Source of the DNA: Achatina immaculata
Taxonomy: Eukaryota; Mollusca; Gastropoda; Stylommatophora; Achatinidae
Direction of reading: 5' to 3'
NCBI GenBank assembly: GCA_009760885.1
Contig: CM019719.1
Span: 32,640,584 to 32,704,583 of the forward strand
Length of the DNA: 64,000 bases
Shown: positions 32,750-43,330 of the stretch, piece by piece
Layout: every line of letters starts with the position of its first letter
Numbering within the stretch: position 1 is the stretch's first letter
Notes under the pieces: model-generated
Told to the model about the DNA's origin: nothing
Seen by the model: only the letters and a program-made list of their open reading frames with translations
Databases searched by the model: none
Translations under genes and position numbers: made by a program

Positions 32750-32856
32750 AGAAGATGAGGAAGAGAAGGAAAGAGAGAGAGAAGGAGAAAGCTGAGGGAA
32801 ATAGTGAGAAAGAGGAAAAAGAGAAATGGGAGGAAGGGAGAGAGAGAGAGAGTAAA
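32750..32856 (+). repeat. Polypurine tract (GA/GGAA-rich)
   Basis: About 105 bases, almost all A or G on the plus strand. Open frames across it are compositional. Confidence 0.85.
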
Positions 32857-33068
32857 CAAGATGGAGAGAGGCAGATAAAACGAACGAGAGATCGTACTAG
32901 AGAGCTTTCTTTGAAAAGCGTAACGAACTGGATGCATATGTCACTCTGACATTCTGTCTTTCATCTCTCGACTTATATGTCAACGCAGTCATTCCACACC
33001 TGTATAGTATTGTTACATATGTATAAGTATAGAGAACAATAATGAATATGAAATTGAAGTCTTCGAGA

Positions 33069-33100
33069 GTGAGAGAGAGAGAGAAAGAGAGAGAAGAGGA
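33069..33100. repeat. (GA)n microsatellite
   Basis: GA run with one AAAG interruption. Confidence 0.95.
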
Positions 33101-33124
33101 GGGGGGAATACGGGACATGGACTC

Positions 33125-33415
33125 TTCAATCTCCCTAGAGCTGCGAGCTGCTGTTCTTTGCAGCCGATGCAGTGAGAGTCTTGAGGTGCATCATCGTGTC
33201 GGATTGGGAGCGGGTTATAGCGGCTATTTCTCCAGTCCATGCGTGGAGCTAGAAAAGCAGCGGGTGAGCAATAGTTCTTTAGCAGACTCCACCGCCATGG
33301 GGACTGTGACGATCCCTGCCTCGGTGACCAAGCTGGACTTGTTACTGGGGGTGCCAACGGAGAGGTGGGACAGGGTCTTGGTCAGCTGAGTGCCAAACCC
33401 GGCAGCGTCTTCACC
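33125..33415 (+). mobile_element. SIE-1 copy C
   Basis: Reads cleanly from 'gctgttctttgcagccgatg' through 'ctttagcagactccaccgcc', 'actgggggtgccaacggaga' and 'gacagggtcttggtcagctg' to a shortened 3' end 'ccggcagcgtcttc'. The TTCGC..GACGC segment is partly deleted. Confidence 0.8.
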
Positions 33416-33422
33416 CTTCGTG

Positions 33423-33450
33423 CCACACACACACATACAAACACATACAG
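33423..33450. repeat. (CA)n microsatellite
   Basis: Short imperfect CA run after SIE-1 copy C. Confidence 0.85.
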
Positions 33451-33454
33451 ATAA

Positions 33455-33582
33455 CTCGGTTCTGGTGCGTTCTGTTGCTACCTTTACTCTCATCGACCGA
33501 GTCTTCCCAAAAAGTCGGGTCTGGGGGCCCAAGTTTTCACCCTTTTCAAATAAAGTTCAGTCAGTCAATCAGTCAGTCTCCC
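33455..33582 (+). mobile_element. Probable retroposon 3' end with (AGTC)n tail
   Basis: 'ttttcacccttttcaaataa' followed by 'agttcagtcagtcaatcagtcagtc'. An AATAAA-type signal then a 4-bp repeat tail is how the other LINE 3' ends here look. Family unknown. Confidence 0.4.
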
Positions 33583-33604
33583 ACCCTCCTCCCTCCCGTC
33601 CACC

Positions 33605-34078
33605 CACTCACTTTACAAGAAAAGCTTTACTTATTCTGCTGCTCATCTTTGGAATACCCCCCCTCCCCCCCCCCCCCCCCCCCCCCCCCACATCGTGTAT
33701 TAAAAAATATAAACTATACTCCTTCCTAGAACTACAAACTTTTCCAATATCTATTTGATGTCGACTACATGCCTCCATGAATCGTAAAACTTTTTTTAAA
33801 GTTATTTTAGACTGCTCTTACAGACACCGAATTCAGTTAATTGTTTATTCTGAATAGTACTGAAATTTTTGTTTGGCAGATAGCCATTTATATGTGTATG
33901 TAGTTGGTCATTTGTATGTGTATGTAGTTACTTTATTGTTAATGTTTGTTATATGAGCAGAATATTTGTAGAATGTTTGGAACAGAGAGAAAGTTGTATG
34001 ATAAAAAGCAGAATGTCAGACGGGCCTGCGTGCCCAATTCTTAACCTTTTTGAAATAAAGATATATATATATATATCA
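33605..34078 (+). mobile_element. CR1-like LINE 3' end
   Basis: At 33614 the frame gives Y-K-K-S-F-T-Y-S-A-A-H-L-W-N-T, interrupted by a 35-base C run (33657-33690). The 3' UTR ends 'gacgggcctgcgtgcccaat', shared with 7080 and 42085, then an (AT)n tail at 34062-34076. Confidence 0.8.
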
Positions 34079-35189
34079 GTCTGATTATTTTCTGTATGTG
34101 CATATTTATTTTTCTAAATTCTCTCTCATTTCGCCTATCCTAAGAAATCTCTATTTCTCACTTCGCCATCATTCTTCCTATGTCTGAACTATCAGTTTTC
34201 TATAACACAGATCATGGCTATCATTATTCTGCCGACGTTTAGATTCTTTTTGTTTTATGTATAGTGTATAAGGACTAATGAAAGGCGCCCATGACACATG
34301 AATATTCCATGTTAACATTCATCACATGCGCCTTGTTTGACAGGGTAACGGTGCGCTATTTTTAGCAAGTACAGCTATTTTAAAAGTAGGAATTTACAAC
34401 TACGGAACGAAAATCATATAGCTGCAGGCTTTTCTTTACAGGCGTTCAAACGACTTGCGATAGTCTACGGGTTAAAATAAAAATCAAAACGGTACAACGT
34501 TTGCGTAGTATACTTACAACATCTGAACTAACAAATTAATTACTTTGTTCACCGCATCGTTCTTGAACATGCAGGGAGGGATGTAGGTAAGGTTCCATCC
34601 TGGTGTACTTTCGTCTATGTACTTATGCGCGGTTACGGGGCCATGCGGTGAAAGCTTACGGCTCGTGTCGTGGATTAGCCGTCAATCCAACTGTTCACCC
34701 CATTCATAAATTTTTCACGCAGGGGATGGTCGACCGTTTGAACACGTTTTGTATTTAGAGGACAGCAAATTCATGTGAGTTATTGTGTCTCTATCGTGTG
34801 CATGCCAGATTAAATATTCATTAAACTGTTATCGCTTTTACCACGCTTTTAAAAAAAAAATGAATTTCATACATTTGTTCTAAACTCATAATAATTTTCC
34901 GAGAAATTAACTGTGGGTATTTCTCTGAAAACCTCATTCTTTCCCCAGAATTCTCAATATTTTTGTAAAACACACATACAAGCTTTAGTCGTTCCAATTC
35001 AAATACTTTATGTATAATTATGTGAAACAGTTGTTATTGCAGTATTATGATACTCAGAAACTGCGTATAAATCAACTTCTCAGTTTCTGCGCAATTATGT
35101 GTGTATGTCTATGTGTGTTTTTAAGCATTTAAAAATTCTATAGAATTATTTTTGTCAAGGAATGAAAAGAAAGAGAAGATTGAATGACC
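34079..35189. other. ~1.1 kb single-copy DNA
   Basis: No repeat or exon recognised. AT-rich, with a higher-GC stretch near 34560-34700. Confidence 0.5.
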
Positions 35190-35846
35190 CATTAAGTGTT
35201 TGCGTGATGTAACATGCCCCACAAAGTGTTTGCATGATGTAACATGCCCCACAAAGTGTTTGCGTGATGTAACATGCCCCACAAAGTGTTTGCGTGATGT
35301 AACATGGCCCACAAAGTGTTTGCGTGATGTAACATGCCCCACAAAGTGTTTGTGTGATGTAACATGCCCCAAAAAGTGTTTCGATGATGTAACATGCCCC
35401 ACAAGTGTTTGCGTGATGTAACATGCCCCACAAAGTGTTTGCGTGATGTAACATGCCCCACAAAGTGTTTGCGTGATGTAACATGCCCCACAAAGTGTTT
35501 GTGTGATGTAACATGCCCCAAAAAGTGTTTCGATGATGTAACATGCCCCACAAAGTGTTTCGATGATGTTACATGCCCCACAAAGTGTTTCGATGATGTT
35601 ACATGCCCCACAAAGTGTTTGCGTGATGTAACATGCTCCACAAAGTGTTTCGATGATGTAACATGCCCCACAAAGTGTTTCGATGATGTAACTTGCCCCA
35701 CAAAGTGTTTCGATGATGTTACATGCCCCACAAAGTGTTTGCGTGATGTAACATGCCCCACAAAGTGTTTGCGTGATGTAACATGCCCCACAAAGTGTTT
35801 GCGTGATGTAACATGCCCCACAAAGTGTTTCGATGATGTAACATGA
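35190..35846. repeat. 30-bp minisatellite, ~22 copies
   Basis: The unit is ACAAAGTGTTTGCGTGATGT plus AACATGCCCC. Two subtypes, 'tgcgtgatg' and 'tcgatgatg', sit in blocks. One stretch of about 5 units at 35285-35400 is repeated at 35405-35550. All three frames are open on each strand. Confidence 0.97.
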
Positions 35847-36069
35847 AAATTATTGGTTGACGATCACAAAACAAACTAACTTACCCGTATGTCCTCTGTT
35901 AAAAATAAACAGCACATATAAACAGCAACATAGATACGTGACACAAAAGTAGAAATAGACTCATACATTCATGACATAGCCCAGTGTAGATTTCAGTTCC
36001 TTTTATTAGCAGAGAAATTTGGCATTTAGTGAATCTAAAGCATATACGAGTGCATGTTAATGAAATAAA

Positions 36070-36332
36070 AGGTAGGTAGGTAAAGATAACTCTGTCATGC
36101 TTTAGAGGCACATAGGGGATAATGGTGTTAGTGCCCATATACTCCTTGACCTGCCAGCACATTAAAGGGTAATATGGTCACATCACGCTTGGCTGCCTCT
36201 CCTTCTCCAACTTCAGAAGAGTCGGGTACCATTTCTATAGCTGGGTGACTGGAGCGCTTTCGGCCGGATTTGAACCCTCCGGCCTTCGTCGTGAGAGATC
36301 AGTGCACTAACCAGTTCGCCACTCAAAAGCTC
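36070..36332 (-). mobile_element. tSINE copy 4
   Basis: The tRNA-like head on the reverse strand reads 'gtggcgaactggttagtgc' (A box) and 'agggttcaaatccggcc' (B box). The body matches copy 5 at 42550-42815. Confidence 0.85.
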
Positions 36333-36502
36333 TTAATGAAATAACATTTAAATGTTATAGTTATGGGTAGGCTACATAAAGGGTGAGATATCTTAAATTC
36401 CATGATGAATTATGCTAAAATATAAAAAGTAACAACAATAAAATGTTATTTTATATAATCGATAGCAACATTGCGATAAATAAATGCTAATACAGTATAA
36501 CA

Positions 36503-36716
36503 CTTAGAAAACTTAAATATTTTGGACACATTAGCCGTCTTGGAAGGGTACATAATAGGAAAGAGAGGAAGACCAAGGCGAAAATGACTGCAAGACATCG
36601 TTGATAATCTTCAAATAGATGCATCAGCAGCAGGGCATCTTTCTTACAATCGAGAAGCCTACAGGAGTGCTGTTAGGGAGGCAAAGTTCCGCAAGGGACA
36701 TGCAGATGACTGGCTA
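36503..36716 (+). mobile_element. LINE-B 3' end with perfect 11-bp TSD
   Basis: From 'cttagaaaacttaaatattt' to 'gcagatgactggcta'. Flanked by ACAGTATAACA at 36492-36502 and 36717-36727. The 3' tail is only 'gactggct', so long repeat tails are not obligatory. Confidence 0.93.
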
Positions 36717-36727
36717 ACAGTATAACA

Positions 36728-37449
36728 ATTATCGGGTGGGGGGTGGGGGGTATAGGATCTTACAGAGAACAGAGCCAGCGTAGGGAGATTCTCTTTACTA
36801 GAGTTGATTTTTAGATTTGCTTGATTTACTTACAGATTTACTCTTTACATCTCTTCGCTAGATTCATGAACGAAAACATTCAGGGCACAGAGTGAGGAAC
36901 AATACACTAGCCCAATACAATTCCCTGTGCGCTTTTTTTTTAAACGATGCATCAGGGAAAAAAATGAATGTAGCTATAGGTTCTTCACAGCTCTAGGTCT
37001 GATCGGGTGTACTATTAATTGTTGTATCAGTAATGTTGAGAGAAGAAGTTAATACTGCTACTTAACCACGTGACAGGTGGCTCTTTAAGCTAGTACGATG
37101 TTTCTCAAACTGGGATCTGCGAAGCGTCATATGGCGAATCTAGACTGTAAAGCCTTGTGTAAGAATATTAGATACTAAATGCCAGGGGAGTGTAGAAAAC
37201 GGCTGCAAACTCACTCACTTTAGGAGAACCCTTGGTACAGTATACATACCATTCTGTTGAATCTAAATTAAGGTTTAATCAGTTTATTTGTGTGATCATA
37301 TAATTAACACTGAGATGCTGTTTACAGTATGGCTTCGCTACATCAGTTTTTATTTCATTTAAAAATATAGCTGAGGTTGTCAATAAAAAGCTAAGTTTAA
37401 GTACACCACGACGGTTTTCAAACCGGTTTAGGCATTTATTTGAAAGGTT
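36728..37449. other. Single-copy DNA
   Basis: G-run at 36735-36749; otherwise nothing seen. Confidence 0.5.
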
Positions 37450-37735
37450 ATCACCAAAGGACGACTAAGTAGTGAAATGGTTAGTGCACCAATCTCTCAT
37501 GGTGAAGGTTGGGGGTTCGAATCTTGTCGGAGGCGTCCCACTCACCAAGGTGTAGAAATGGGTACCTGACACCTTCTGGAGCTGGGAAAATAAAAATGAC
37601 CAGGTGTGATGCTGACTATAGTGTCCCCTAGTATGGCCGACAGGACACTAAATATGGGCACTAACTTATCATGCTTTCCCCATAGGCGCCTACTTAGTAT
37701 GATATGGCTACCTTTATCTTACTTTATCAGGAAAG
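37450..37735 (+). mobile_element. tSINE copy 5, the only plus-strand copy
   Basis: The head at 37463-37530 has A box 'tagtgaaatggttagtgc' and B box 'gggttcgaatctt'. The body has 'tgtagaaatgggtacctgac' and 'aaatatgggcactaac'. Confidence 0.85.
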
Positions 37736-38867
37736 ACCAGGCGGACTTGAAGGTCTAAAAAAAATTTTTTTTTTTTAAATTTGACGCAAACGCACTGACA
37801 TAGTTTCGCTTCTTGTCACTGGTCACTATCTTTTAGGTGGATCATGCGGAACCTTTTATTTTCTGTACCCGATTTTGAAGACCCGTTAGATATAGTATTC
37901 TCGAAATTTGGTTCAAACCGTACACCGTACTAAGACGGCGATTTCTGTTTTACCAATGAGAAACTACACCGAAAAGATAAAGGAAAAAACGTACTGTAAT
38001 GAACCGAAACGAGACCAGCGTGTAGTACGCGCATACACACACACACATATATATACACACACATTCGGCACTGGAAGGTAGCGCGGAGATTTTGGAAAAA
38101 CGGGTTGTAGGGTTGGAATTTGCGGACAGACAGGAAGTTCAAGGAGAAAACGCAGACTGTGTGAGCGGGGCTTTCAATAAAGGGACCGACGTTTCTCAAT
38201 AGACAAGTTTTTCAATACACAGTACAGATCTCCATGTTTTTAACTTTTTCGTCATGTTATAAAGACTTAATCATGTTCAGATGTAATCAGTGCCAGCGTT
38301 TCTTTAATTCGGTTGATTGTTGGACAATCAGACTAAAAAAAAACTGCGTGCGCAGTTGTTGGAATTCAAAAACTGAATTGCGTGTGTGAGCACTAACACG
38401 CTTTAAAAAAATGTAGTATATGATCTCCAAATGAGCAGTTCCATAAGTAAGTAAAGGTATAATTTGTAAATACGTTTCTTTTACTAGGGCATTTCAAATT
38501 AGATGTGAAGCAAGACTATCTTCGTAAACGGATAATAGGTTAGTGATCACAGAAAGGTTTTTGCAATAGCGAGAGAGCGCAGTTTACGCGTGATTTCACG
38601 GTCAAATTTAAGTCAAATCCAGATATAAATTAAATAATAGCTTTTCCTTTTAAACGACATATACTGTATAAAGGACGGCGATGTCCCTTGTCAACGTGAA
38701 TGCAGAGTTTTAGCATTAACAGACTGAGATCCGAGTGGACAGTGAACTTTGGTGCGCCGAACCTTGCAGGCAGATATTCTCCATTTTCACTGATAGCGTC
38801 TCTCACCACAAGCGAATCAGGTACCCATTTTTCCAGCTGAAGTCAGTAGTCTGTGCATTCACAAAAT
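37736..38867. other. ~1.1 kb mostly single-copy DNA
   Basis: CA/TA run at 38035-38062. 38740-38860 may hold a very worn tSINE body ('caggtacccatttttccagc'). No exon recognised. Confidence 0.45.
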
Positions 38868-39083
38868 AAAGGATTTTCCTATAAATTATGATATCCCAAT
38901 TATACGTAGTAGTCCATTGCTATATCTAATAAACATTAAGCGCTTATCCAAATTGGTTGTTCCGACTCATTGCATTCATAAGACAAGATATTTCGCTATA
39001 AGCTGTGCTACCCCAACTTTATGTACTATTCTGTTGCTTTATATACAACATTTGGCGTTTGTGTAAAGCAGTTGTTCGTAAAC
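38868..39083. repeat. Diverged ~120-bp tandem duplication
   Basis: 38868-38968 and 38990-39083 share 'tataa..tatg.taccccaa', 'ttgctatatcta' / 'ttgctttatata', 'aacatt..gcgctt' and 'ggttgttc'. Confidence 0.65.
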
Positions 39084-39662
39084 CTTAAAAGGTGAAGGCT
39101 GGTTTATGTAGGGTGTTGTTTCAGTAATTTACATAGAAAGGAAAAGGGAGATAAACGATAGTTGAACGTGAGAGAGAAAGACAAACACAGGTGAAATAGC
39201 AGAGAATAAGGAAGTAACGTTGGAAGGGGGAAAAAAATAGGTGAAACTGACGACCAGGAAGATTGAAAGGGTCAAATGCTAAATAAGCAGGGCGTATAGT
39301 TTTTTTTTTTCCCCCTCCTTTGTCCGTTTTTTTTTTTTTTTTCGTTTTATTAGGTTGTCAGGTAGCAATCGCGCGCTGAGGTGAGAGGGGGGGAAACCCC
39401 AGTTTCGTTGAGATTTTTAATAAGAACTCAACCTCGCTCGAATCTCGATTAACATATTCTGGACTGGTCTAGCCGCGAGAACCAGTTAGATACAGTATCC
39501 TCCCCCCTCTCCCCCTCCCCATTCCCCCCATAAACTCGATTCGGGATACACAGCACAAGGCTTGACTTCCCCCCCACGAAACAGTTTTCGCTAAACGTAA
39601 ACAACCAGATACCGTCGTCACTCACGTGCTGGACGTTGGCTGCTGCCTTTGAGGGAAGCACC
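39084..39662 (+). promoter_or_regulatory. Presumed 5' flank and UTR of the signal-peptide exon
   Basis: Single-copy DNA with two T-runs (39301-39344). The last 50 bp before the ATG lack any in-frame upstream ATG. No TATA box at a convincing distance. The assignment rests only on the downstream exon. Confidence 0.3.
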
Positions 39663-39743
39663 ATGCAGCGACTGTGGTGGTGGATTGCGTTTATTGCGCT
39701 TGTCGCCTTTCTGCAGGTGGAGACATCGGCACACCTGGTGAAG
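39663..39743 (+). CDS. First coding exon of a secreted or membrane protein, product unknown
   Basis: ATG at 39663 in a good context (GCACCATGC, A at -3). The 27 codons encode M-Q-R-L-W-W-W, a hydrophobic core I-A-F-I-A-L-V-A-F-L, a polar turn Q-V-E-T-S-A, then H-L-V-K. This is a textbook signal peptide: n-region with Arg, ~10-residue core, and a likely cleavage after T-S-A at residue 23. The codon AAG is followed at once by GTAAGT (39744-39749), a consensus 5' splice site, in phase 0. The exon is not part of any repeat in the window. A frame without splicing would stay open to 39875 but turns AT-rich, as intron would. I cannot name the protein and find no second exon; the intron would then contain much of the repeat-rich DNA that follows. 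Confidence 0.6.
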
Positions 39744-39749
39744 GTAAGT
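39744..39749 (+). promoter_or_regulatory. 5' splice site
   Basis: AAG|GTAAGT, a full match to the metazoan donor consensus. Confidence 0.65.
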
Positions 39750-40044
39750 CACTTTATTAGGAGTCCAGCAGTGACTAGCACTTGTCATTTATCTCGGGCG
39801 ATGAATTCCGGGTTATTTTACGAGTACTTAGAAACTGTATTCATGCTCATTTTCTCTCACCCAGACAAGGTTTAATTACCCTCTGTGATTTCTTAGAAAC
39901 ATCAGATTGAGGGCTGTAAAAGGTCAGAGTATCAAAAGGCCATAGCTGTACTCCGAGTTTGAAGCTAGGCTGCACATAAATTAACCAGTTTTTTTTTTAA
40001 CCAGATTACAAGGCTTTTGAAGGGGGGGGGGGGATTTTACTATC

Positions 40045-40365
40045 GACAAGCATTGTCTTTTGTAGCCGTGACGATGTATTTGTAGCTGTGACAATTTCTT
40101 TGCAGGTGTGATTATTTCTTTGTAGCTGTGATGGTTTCTTTGCAGCTGTGACGGTTTCTTTGTAGCTGTGACGGTTTCTTTGTAGCTGTGACGATCTATT
40201 CGTAGCTGTGATGATTTACTCGTAGCTGTGATGATTTCTTCGTAGCTGTGATGATTTCTTCGTAGCTGTGATGGTTTCTTTGCACCTTTGATGGTTTCTT
40301 TGTAGCTGTGATGGTTTCTTTGCAGCTGTGACGGTTTCTTTGTAGCTGTGATGATTTCTTTCTTT
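40045..40365. repeat. 20-bp minisatellite, ~16 copies
   Basis: The unit is TTTCTTTGTAGCTGTGACGG, with 'gatga' and 'cgtagc' variants. A G-run (40021-40034) precedes it. Confidence 0.95.
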
Positions 40366-40618
40366 CGCAGCATAGATCTATAACTCGTCGTTCCTTGGCT
40401 AACAATTTTCATAAAATAAATTACATTCTCATAATAACTTCGCAGGCTTCATAAGATCCCCGGGTTGCCATTTTGGATACCTTCGAAGTAGATCTTATAA
40501 ATTAGGGGAAAAAATTATCTAAAAACATTAGAAGATATTAAACAGCTTAGATTTTCCACTCTGCTTTCTGTACCGGACATACCTGATGAGAAATAAAGAG
40601 AAACAGTGTCTAGAAAAA
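40366..40618. other. Single-copy DNA
   Basis: Nothing recognised. Confidence 0.5.
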
Positions 40619-40682
40619 AGGGGGCGGGGTATGTGGGAGAAGCGGGTACTGTGTATGGGGGGGGGCGGGGCGGGCGCGGTGT
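40619..40682 (+). repeat. G-rich tract, quadruplex-capable
   Basis: Seven or more runs of three or more G within 64 bases (gggggcgggg, gtgggag, gcgggt, tgggggggggcggggcggg). Confidence 0.8.
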
Positions 40683-41298
40683 GAAATTCTTTACCTCAGC
40701 TCAAAGTATATAATAAAATGACGTTATGTGGCGATAATGATTAAGATGATGGTGATGACGGTTTGTGAGTTTCAAAGTTGATTTTGGTGTGTTACCCCAA
40801 TATGTGTACTAACTCACAGAGCGTGACTTCGGAGTTACTCGCGTTTAGAATGTTTTAACTAAATGAATACGAACAGTCTTCTTCTTCTTCTAGCTTTATA
40901 TCATTAGTCGTCAAACCAAAGAGACAAAGCCGGGCCCACGAATCTCATTGTCCACAGTTCTTCATGCGAGCCCTCACAGTTTTACATGTTCTTTTCCTGG
41001 GGGCCGGGTATGGGGTCTTAGATCTCTGTAGACAGTGCAGGTTTACGGGGTGTGTTCTGGAGTCTGTAGTCCGTTTTGGCATGTGCAGAGTGGGATTTAC
41101 CTGGTCTTCAGTTTGTGTTATAGATTGTTAGATTTTTTGTTCAAGTACACGACGTTGTACAGAAAATTAAAATCTGTTAAAGCATTAACAGTTTACACAG
41201 CATCAGAGTCATTGGCAATGTCTCTTGTCGTCTTAACATGTCACGCAGAGACGAATGTCCCCGTGGCTTTGGTGTTCAGGCGCCAGAACATGTCCTGC
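40683..41298. other. Unassigned DNA before the 33/38-bp array
   Basis: A CTT run at 40880-40892 could be the reverse-strand tail of a retroposon that includes the next array, but no second copy is present to prove it. Confidence 0.35.
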
Positions 41299-41868
41299 AA
41301 ACCTGTCCAGCCCACTCAAACCTCCGAGCACAGACCTGTCCAGCCCACTCAAACCTCCGAGCACAGATCTGTCCAGCCCACTCAAACCTCCGAGCACAGA
41401 TCTGTCCAGCCCACTCAATCCTCCGAGCACAGACCTGTCCTGTCCAGCCCACTCAATCCTCCGAGCACAGACCTGTCCTGTCCAGCCCACTCAAACCTCC
41501 GAGCACAGATCTGTCCTGTCCAGCCCACTCAATCCTCCGAGCACAGACCTGTCCTGTCCAGCCCACTCAAACCTCCGAGCACAGATCTGTCCAGCCCACT
41601 CAAACCTCCGAGCACAGACCTGTCCTGTCCAGCCCACTCAAACCTCCGAGCACAGATCTGTCCAGCCCACTCAAACCTCCGAGCACAGACCTGTCCTGTC
41701 CAGCCCACTCAAACCTCCGAGCACAGATCTGTCCAGCCCACTCAAACCTCCGAGCACAGACCTGTCCAGCCCACTAAAAACCTCCGAGCACAGACCTGTC
41801 CAGCCCACTAAAAACCTCCGAGCACAGACCTGTCCAGCCCACTAAAAACCTCCGAGCACAGATCTGGC
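41299..41868. repeat. 33/38-bp minisatellite, ~16 copies
   Basis: The unit is CTCAAACCTCCGAGCACAGA plus CCTGTCCAGCCCA (33 bp). A 38-bp form carries an extra TGTCC. The last three units have 'ctaaaaacc'. Length mixing shifts the frame, yet frames stay open on both strands because the unit lacks stops. Confidence 0.95.
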
Positions 41869-41929
41869 CCGAGGGAGAGGAAATCTCAATCCTGGAGATG
41901 ACGGCAGGCTTTGACAGGGTGACAGAGAT

Positions 41930-41960
41930 CATCATCATCATCTTCTTCTTCTTCTTCTTC
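41930..41960. repeat. (CAT)n / (CTT)n run
   Basis: Four CAT then seven CTT triplets, directly before a CR1-like 3' end. Confidence 0.9.
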
Positions 41961-42155
41961 TTGAATGTAGTAGCTAAATCTTACACTCTTTTGATATGTT
42001 TTTCCTAATTTAATTTGTATTTTTGTACTAAATCAAGTGTGTGGGAAGAATGAAAGATGGAGTGATGAAGGGCAGAATGTAAGACGGGCCTGCGTGCCCA
42101 ATTCTTTACCCTTGAAAAATAAAGATTATTCATTCATTCATTCATTCATTCTTCT
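41961..42155 (+). mobile_element. CR1-like LINE 3' UTR
   Basis: 'gaatgtagtagctaaatctt' to 'caattctttacccttgaaaa' plus an (ATTC)n tail. Nearly identical to the reverse complement of 7034-7225, so both insertions are recent. Confidence 0.88.
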
Positions 42156-42159
42156 TTGA

Positions 42160-42345
42160 GCAGCCACTGAATCAGCAGCTTTCCGAGCCATTTGAGGATC
42201 ATTTGCTACAGACAAGATACGCCTCAGTTCGTCTTTGTTCTTATCCTTTCTTGTCAACTGTTCATTCCAAGAGCCCATATATCTTCCAGGTTATCTCGCC
42301 ATCGTTGTCTGGGTCCGCCTTGTCGTAGTTCGTCATTTTAATAAA
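42160..42345 (-). pseudogene. LINE C-terminal fragment, weak
   Basis: The reverse strand reads G-G-P-R-Q-R-W-R-D-N-L-E-D-I, the G-R-P-R-x-R-W-x-D-N motif seen in LINE-D, then degenerates. Very short match. Confidence 0.4.
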
Positions 42346-42549
42346 CAAATATAAAGAGATATGTGTAAAAAAACTATGTATATTATTTCCCGCCATGTAA
42401 AGTATATTTTTAAAACGCTTTTAAAAAATCACACTGTCCTATACACGGACGTTTAGTTTTGTACAGGTCATGGTATAGAGCAGGGTTTCCCAGCGTGGGG
42501 TGATAATTTGAATTTTTTTTTAGGGGGGAGGTGGCAATTAGAATATAAA

Positions 42550-42815
42550 AAAAAAGTAGTAAAGGTAACCCTGTCATGCCTTAGAGGCACATAGGGATAT
42601 GGTGTTAGTGCCCATATTTTCCTTGACCTGTCAGCACACTAGAGGGTGATATGGTCAGTATCACGCCTGGCTGCCTTTCCTTCCCCAACTCCAGAAGAAG
42701 TCGGGTACCCATTTCTACAGCTGGGTGACTGGGGTGCCGCCGGCCGGATTCGAAATCCCGACCTTCGCCATGAGAGACCAGTGCACTAACCACTTCGCCA
42801 CTCAGACACCCAGTT
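42550..42815 (-). mobile_element. tSINE copy 6, best preserved
   Basis: The reverse-strand head has 'gtggcgaagtggttagtgc' (A box) and 'gggatttcgaatccgg' (B box). The body reads 'agaaatgggtacccgacttc', 'ggcagccaggcgtgatactg', 'gacaggtcaaggaaaatatg' and 'aaggcatgacagggttacc'. Confidence 0.9.
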
Positions 42816-43109
42816 AGAATATATTTATATTATACTTCTCAGAACATTGTTGACTATTATGTTTGTGAGGGGAGAGGGGGGGGGGAGGAGGGAGCGTATA
42901 AAAATCTTTGAGACGATGAGGTGGTGCATGATTCAGAAAAAGTTGGGAAGCACTGGGGCAGAGCTCACCGGTACTAGACTAACACGCAGACACCAACGTT
43001 GAACATCTTACTCTCATATCCACCCTAGAGACTGCAGATAACATATAATTACAAATGATTCCATTAGTTTGTGATTTACTTGTAAATACAGATGAATCAT
43101 CATTAACAG
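42816..43109. other. Single-copy DNA with a G-run
   Basis: G-rich run 42868-42892. Nothing else. Confidence 0.5.
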
Positions 43110-43330
43110 GTAAAGGTATGAGATTGTGAACCAGCGTCTTTGCACACGGTCAAACCATAAGTGCTCGGCTGCCTAGCCAACAGTTGACCATAAACTACCA
43201 ACTAGTGTCGCCATCAGCAACAACTCCGTAGTTAGCGACTTCCTTCCCAGAGCGTTAAGCTTGGTATCCATTTTCTTCTTGAGGCTGGGTGAACCCGGGA
43301 TTTTTCTGGTTTTTTTTTTTTTTTGGTTTT
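43110..43330 (-). mobile_element. tSINE-like element, second subtype, partial
   Basis: Shares 'ggtatccattttcttcttga' and 'gaggctgggtgaaccc' with 43600-43865. The tRNA-like head is lost in a T-run at 43311-43334. Confidence 0.55.

Noticed and set aside
35192..35846. Long G-H-V-T-S-x-K-H-F and C-P-T-K-C-L-R-D-V-T repeat proteins
   Set aside because: By-products of a stop-free 30-bp unit; open in all frames.
38705..38860. Another tSINE
   Set aside because: Only one short phrase matches and no tRNA-like head; too weak to list as a copy.
41035..41845. Up to 258-codon frames rich in Pro, Ser and Thr (mucin-like)
   Set aside because: Three overlapping frames and the opposite strand are all open through the 33/38-bp array; the unit length changes frame and the first codons are not ATG.
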